DNA of 64,000 nucleotides from Mycobacterium sp. Aquia_216 (lineage in GTDB: Bacteria; Actinomycetota; Actinomycetes; Mycobacteriales; Mycobacteriaceae): contig NZ_CP113529.1 of the NCBI RefSeq assembly GCF_026723865.1, forward strand, positions 4,340,001 to 4,404,000, written 5' to 3'. The translations under genes and the position numbers were made by a program. Shown piece by piece: positions 63,254 through 64,000 of the stretch. The notes beneath the pieces were generated by a model. The model worked only from the letters and a program-made list of their open reading frames with translations, was not told the origin of the DNA and did no database searches. Numbering within the stretch: position 1 is the first letter of the stretch; each line of letters starts with the position of its first letter.

Positions 63254-64000
63254 CTAGGCAAGCAGCCGATCAACGTCGGCTCGTCGCACGCGACGCGTGC
63301 GCAGCCAGAACGCCGCGACGGACTTCGGCCACAGCAGCGTGTTTCTGCCGGTCTCGGCGTCCTGGTACCAGCTTCGGCATCTTCCTGCCTGCCATACCGT
63401 CCCGACCATCCCGAGCTGGAGTTCATCGTTGTAGCGGTCCTGAGCGCCACGACGGACCTCCACCACCGCCTCGCCCCGCGCGAAACGAATGCAGCGGGTC
63501 AGATAGTTGGCCTGGGCTTCGATCATGAGGATCTGCGAATTGTGGCCCAGCCCAGTGTTGGGTCCGCACATGAGAAACAAGTTCGGAAAGCCGCTCACAA
63601 AGGTCCCCAGATAAGCTTCTGGCCCCGAGGACCACGCCTGTTCCAGTGAGATGCCTTGGCGCCCGCGGATCGGAACGCGGGTTACCGCATGCTGAGCGTC
63701 GAAACCCGTGCCGTAGATCAAGACGTCGACTTCGATCAGCTGCCCGGTCGCGGTGACTACCGCGCCGGACTCCACCCGACCGATGGGGTCGGTGACCACG
63801 CTAACGTGAGATTTGGCCAATGCGGGATAGTAATCACTCGAAATCAGCAAGCGCTTGCACCCGATCGCATAGCTCGGAGTGAGCTTTGCGCGGAGGGCGG
63901 GATCGCGGACCTGTTTCTCGAGGTGTTTCATCGCCAGTTGATGAGTCGGCTCCATCGCGGATTCGTCTCCGAGGAAGCCCTTCACCCGCTTCTCGTGGAC
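63254..64000 (-). CDS. Baeyer-Villiger-type flavin monooxygenase, 3' part
   Basis: The last 249 residues are visible and the start lies beyond the window. They show YAIGCKRLLISSDYYPAL, the DVLIYGTGFDAQ motif of FAD-dependent monooxygenases near residue 90 of the fragment, and GPNTGLGHNSQILMIEAQ. The family uses NADPH and oxygen to insert oxygen into ketones or related substrates; EthA is a relative. The substrate cannot be deduced. Confidence 0.85.
   Translation of the reverse strand, partial: VHEKRVKGFLGDESAMEPTHQLAMKHLEKQVRDPALRAKLTPSYAIGCKRLLISSDYYPALAKSHVSVVTDPIGRVESGAVVTATGQLIEVDVLIYGTGFDAQHAVTRVPIRGRQGISLEQAWSSGPEAYLGTFVSGFPNLFLMCGPNTGLGHNSQILMIEAQANYLTRCIRFARGEAVVEVRRGAQDRYNDELQLGMVGTVWQAGRCRSWYQDAETGRNTLLWPKSVAAFWLRTRRVRRADVDRLLA

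Overview
The window is a chromosomal segment of a slow-growing-type Mycobacterium. The base composition is GC-rich, codon use is actinobacterial, and GTG starts and ATGA/TGATG gene overlaps are frequent. From 5.8 kb to 58.7 kb the order follows, from memory, the M. tuberculosis H37Rv block Rv2314c-Rv2335: pmbA/tldD, uspABC, rocE, rocD, ddaH, an AsnC regulator, an ECF transporter, a MarR regulator, narK1, lppP, mez, cysK1, cysE. Into this backbone are set genes H37Rv lacks there: a sulfatase pair, a degenerate FHA-ABC protein, an acyl-CoA oxidase, a GAF-PP2C phosphatase, the diflavin nitrate reductase NasN with sulfur-transfer genes, a complete extra mce operon and an encapsulin operon. The species cannot be fixed from the sequence alone.

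Layout. 0-0.5 kb: the 5' end of a uvrA-like gene and a decayed IS481-type insertion. 0.53-5.06 kb: a 4.46-kb integrated element between a 47-bp copy of a tRNA 3' half and the intact CAU tRNA. It carries a truncated integrase and four AT-richer membrane-protein genes of unknown role. 5.2-9.6 kb: an EthD-like protein, a small secreted CDGP protein, an AhpD-like protein and a PmbA/TldD pair. 9.7-12.7 kb: the UspABC amino-sugar importer. 12.7-16.9 kb: arginine/ornithine catabolism (ddaH-rocD-rocE) with a divergent AsnC regulator. 16.9-22.8 kb: a tandem repeat and nested inverted repeat, a sulfatase pair, an ECF importer and MarR. 22.9-29.7 kb: the FHA-ABC protein, a VIT1/CCC1 transporter, the acyl-CoA oxidase and the phosphatase. 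29.8-39.2 kb: nitrate uptake and assimilation with duplicated GlnR-type promoter boxes, followed by two rhodanese proteins. 39.3-52.0 kb: mez, then the convergent mce operon (yrbEA-yrbEB-mceA-F plus two Mce-associated proteins and a CAP protein). 52.6-55.5 kb: family 2A encapsulin shell and cysteine-desulfurase cargo. 55.6-59.3 kb: two cysteine-codon leader peptides controlling a thioester-domain-like gene plus cysK1-cysE, and an ANTAR protein. 59.3-62.2 kb: a methionine-salvage operon. 62.3-64 kb: the rifampin ADP-ribosyltransferase gene arr, a DUF3349 protein and the 3' end of a Baeyer-Villiger monooxygenase gene.

How the genes fit together. The right third is a sulfur neighbourhood. CysE and CysK1 make cysteine, the encapsulin-packed desulfurase takes sulfur from it, MtnAB/MtnD/MtnC recycle methylthioadenosine, and two rhodanese proteins handle persulfide. 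The poly-cysteine leader peptides are the likely cysteine sensors. The most interesting items are the cysteine-leader operon containing a thioester-domain-like protein whose usual cysteine is serine, the encapsulin pair with a repeated APRG motif in the cargo leader, the second leader upstream of an ANTAR RNA-binding protein, the FHA-ABC protein with both signature sites degraded, and the duplicated GlnR-type promoter next to a relic reductase gene.
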